Assembly (NCBI RefSeq): GCF_900119185.1
Contig: NZ_FPJE01000008.1
Location: 124,001-188,000 of the forward strand
Reading direction: 5' to 3'
Length of the DNA: 64,000 nucleotides
Source: Sinomicrobium oceani
GTDB taxonomy: Bacteria > Bacteroidota > Bacteroidia > Flavobacteriales > Flavobacteriaceae
How positions within the stretch are numbered: position 1 is the first letter of the stretch; every line of letters starts with the position of its first letter. Positions 62,973 to 64,000 of the stretch are shown here, piece by piece. A program made the position numbers and the translations under genes. The notes below the pieces were generated by a model. That model was not told the DNA's origin, searched no databases, and saw only the letters and a program-made list of their open reading frames with translations.

Positions 62973-64000
62973 TTACTTTAAGGCAATAACCACCACGGAA
63001 AACGGCGGGAGCTCTACTTCGAGATTTCCCTTTTTCACCGAAAAGTCCTTAAATTCTTTGGGAGCGACTTTCGCTGGGTTTTCGAAAGTATTGTGGTCCT
63101 GAAGTTTCTTCGAAGTCAAAATGGTTCCTTCAGCTCCCCTGACATTGACATCGTCGAACTGCAAAGAAAGTTTGTGCGATTCGGAAGCATCGATATTTAC
63201 CAGCGAAACGTGTACTACACCTTCTTTATTCCTGGAAGCGGAAACAGAAAGTGCGGGAAGGCTCTTGCCGTTGAACGTGTAATCGACATTGTCGAATTCT
63301 ACAGGCAACAAGGTAGCATCCTGGTGCACATTGTACATTTTCATCACGTGATAGGTCGGTGTTAGGATCATCTTTTCCTCATCCGTCAGTATTACGGCTT
63401 GCAGTACATTCACCGTCTGTGCCAGATTGGCCATTTTTACCCTGCGGGCATGATTATTAAAAGTGTTGAGTGTGGTTCCTGCGATCATAACGTCCCGCAT
63501 GGTATTTTGCTGGTAGAGAAATCCGGGATTTGTTCCAGGTTCTACGTCGTACCATCCTCCCCATTCATCTACGACCAGCGCAATTTTGTTGTCGGGATCG
63601 TATTTATCCATAATAGCACTGTGCTTCGTAACGAGTTCTTCCATCTCCAGGGCACTTTCCATGCTTTCGAAATAGTGCTTCTCCGTAAAATCCGAAGCAG
63701 AACTCTTGGCATTCCAGTCAATAACAGCATAATGGTGCAGTGCCATCCCCTCGATGAGACTGTGCTTTATGTTTTTCATTAGTACTTCGGTCCATTCGTA
63801 ATCCGAGCTGGACGCTCCGGAAGCAATACGGAATATACCGGAATCGTTGGACCATCCACTAAGGAATGTAGCATATTTCCTGTATTCATCGGAATAATAT
63901 TCGGCAGTCATATTCCCGCCGCATCCCCAGGCCTCATTTCCAATCCCCCAGTACTTCACATTCCAGGGTTCGGCTCTCCCGTTTTCCTTTCTGAGATCGG
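62973..64000 (-). CDS. GH51 alpha-L-arabinofuranosidase, N-terminus outside the window
   Basis: The frame is open through the right edge, so about 341 C-terminal residues are seen. The acid/base glutamate lies in YWGIGNEAWGCGG and the nucleophile in LVVDEWGGWYDV; the ending is the arabinofuranosidase beta domain (SVVVIALK). The apparent start at 63959 is an internal GTG, since the frame continues upstream with family sequence (ENGRAEPWN). It lies 47 bases upstream of araB and is probably the operon's first or second gene. It is shorter and distinct in sequence from the GH51 at 46744. Confidence 0.93.
   Translation of the reverse strand, partial: DLRKENGRAEPWNVKYWGIGNEAWGCGGNMTAEYYSDEYRKYATFLSGWSNDSGIFRIASGASSSDYEWTEVLMKNIKHSLIEGMALHHYAVIDWNAKSSASDFTEKHYFESMESALEMEELVTKHSAIMDKYDPDNKIALVVDEWGGWYDVEPGTNPGFLYQQNTMRDVMIAGTTLNTFNNHARRVKMANLAQTVNVLQAVILTDEEKMILTPTYHVMKMYNVHQDATLLPVEFDNVDYTFNGKSLPALSVSASRNKEGVVHVSLVNIDASESHKLSLQFDDVNVRGAEGTILTSKKLQDHNTFENPAKVAPKEFKDFSVKKGNLEVELPPFSVVVIALK

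Overview
The window is a 64 kb piece of a member of the Bacteroidota, most likely a marine or soil Flavobacteriaceae. The reasons are a SusC/SusD pair with a polysaccharide-utilisation layout, a TamL-like Omp85 protein, lipoproteins with Bacteroidota-style signal sequences, and Bacteroidota-type promoters (TAnnTTTG -7 boxes) in front of several genes. Base composition is moderate in genes and clearly AT-rich around 26.8-28.2 kb. I see no rRNA, tRNA, CRISPR array, intact insertion sequence or prophage.

Layout. (1) 0-20 kb is mostly housekeeping: the end of a TamL/BamA-like protein, a YcaQ-type DNA glycosylase, purL, an alpha/beta hydrolase, yigZ-ribD, a GNAT acetyltransferase, prmC, ligA, a TerC-family protein, an XRE regulator facing an M14 carboxypeptidase, an Lrp regulator and ppc. 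(2) 19.5-26.5 kb is accessory: an atypical SDR, a membrane protein, an AraC regulator beside a cytosine-deaminase-like amidohydrolase, a YdeI-like protein, a Gfo/Idh/MocA oxidoreductase, a hypothetical, and an unlisted 57-residue double-glycine leader peptide with four cysteines. (3) 26.6-28.3 kb is gene-poor and AT-rich. It holds a lipoprotein gene broken by an in-frame amber codon and a cluster of Xer/dif-like recombination sites. (4) 28.3-35.6 kb: an aldo/keto reductase, an MFS-SDR pair facing an AraC regulator, a TPR protein and a HEPN-like pair. (5) 35.7-41.2 kb: the 5-oxoprolinase genes pxpA, pxpB and pxpC with an unusual NRAMP-fold transporter and a DUF2891 lipoprotein. A VapBC-like toxin-antitoxin pair sits in the opposite orientation between pxpA and pxpB. 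(6) comM and cysE. (7) 44-64 kb is an arabinose/arabinan locus on the minus strand. It runs GH51 (cut by the window edge), araB, araD, araA, galM and an SSS symporter to a strong terminator, then susC, susD, a DUF6055/DUF4859 lipoprotein, a second GH51 and a DUF5695 protein.

How it fits together. The arabinose locus would bind arabinan or arabinoxylan fragments at the surface (SusCD), release L-arabinose (GH51 enzymes), import and mutarotate it (SSS, GalM) and pass it to the pentose phosphate pathway (AraA, AraB, AraD). The most notable non-coding signals are the dif-like cluster near 27.7 kb, where gene orientation changes from mixed to almost all minus, and four matching palindromes at the promoters of the XRE regulator and the facing M14 peptidase. 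All positions were read by eye. Family assignments come from recognised motifs, not from database searches.
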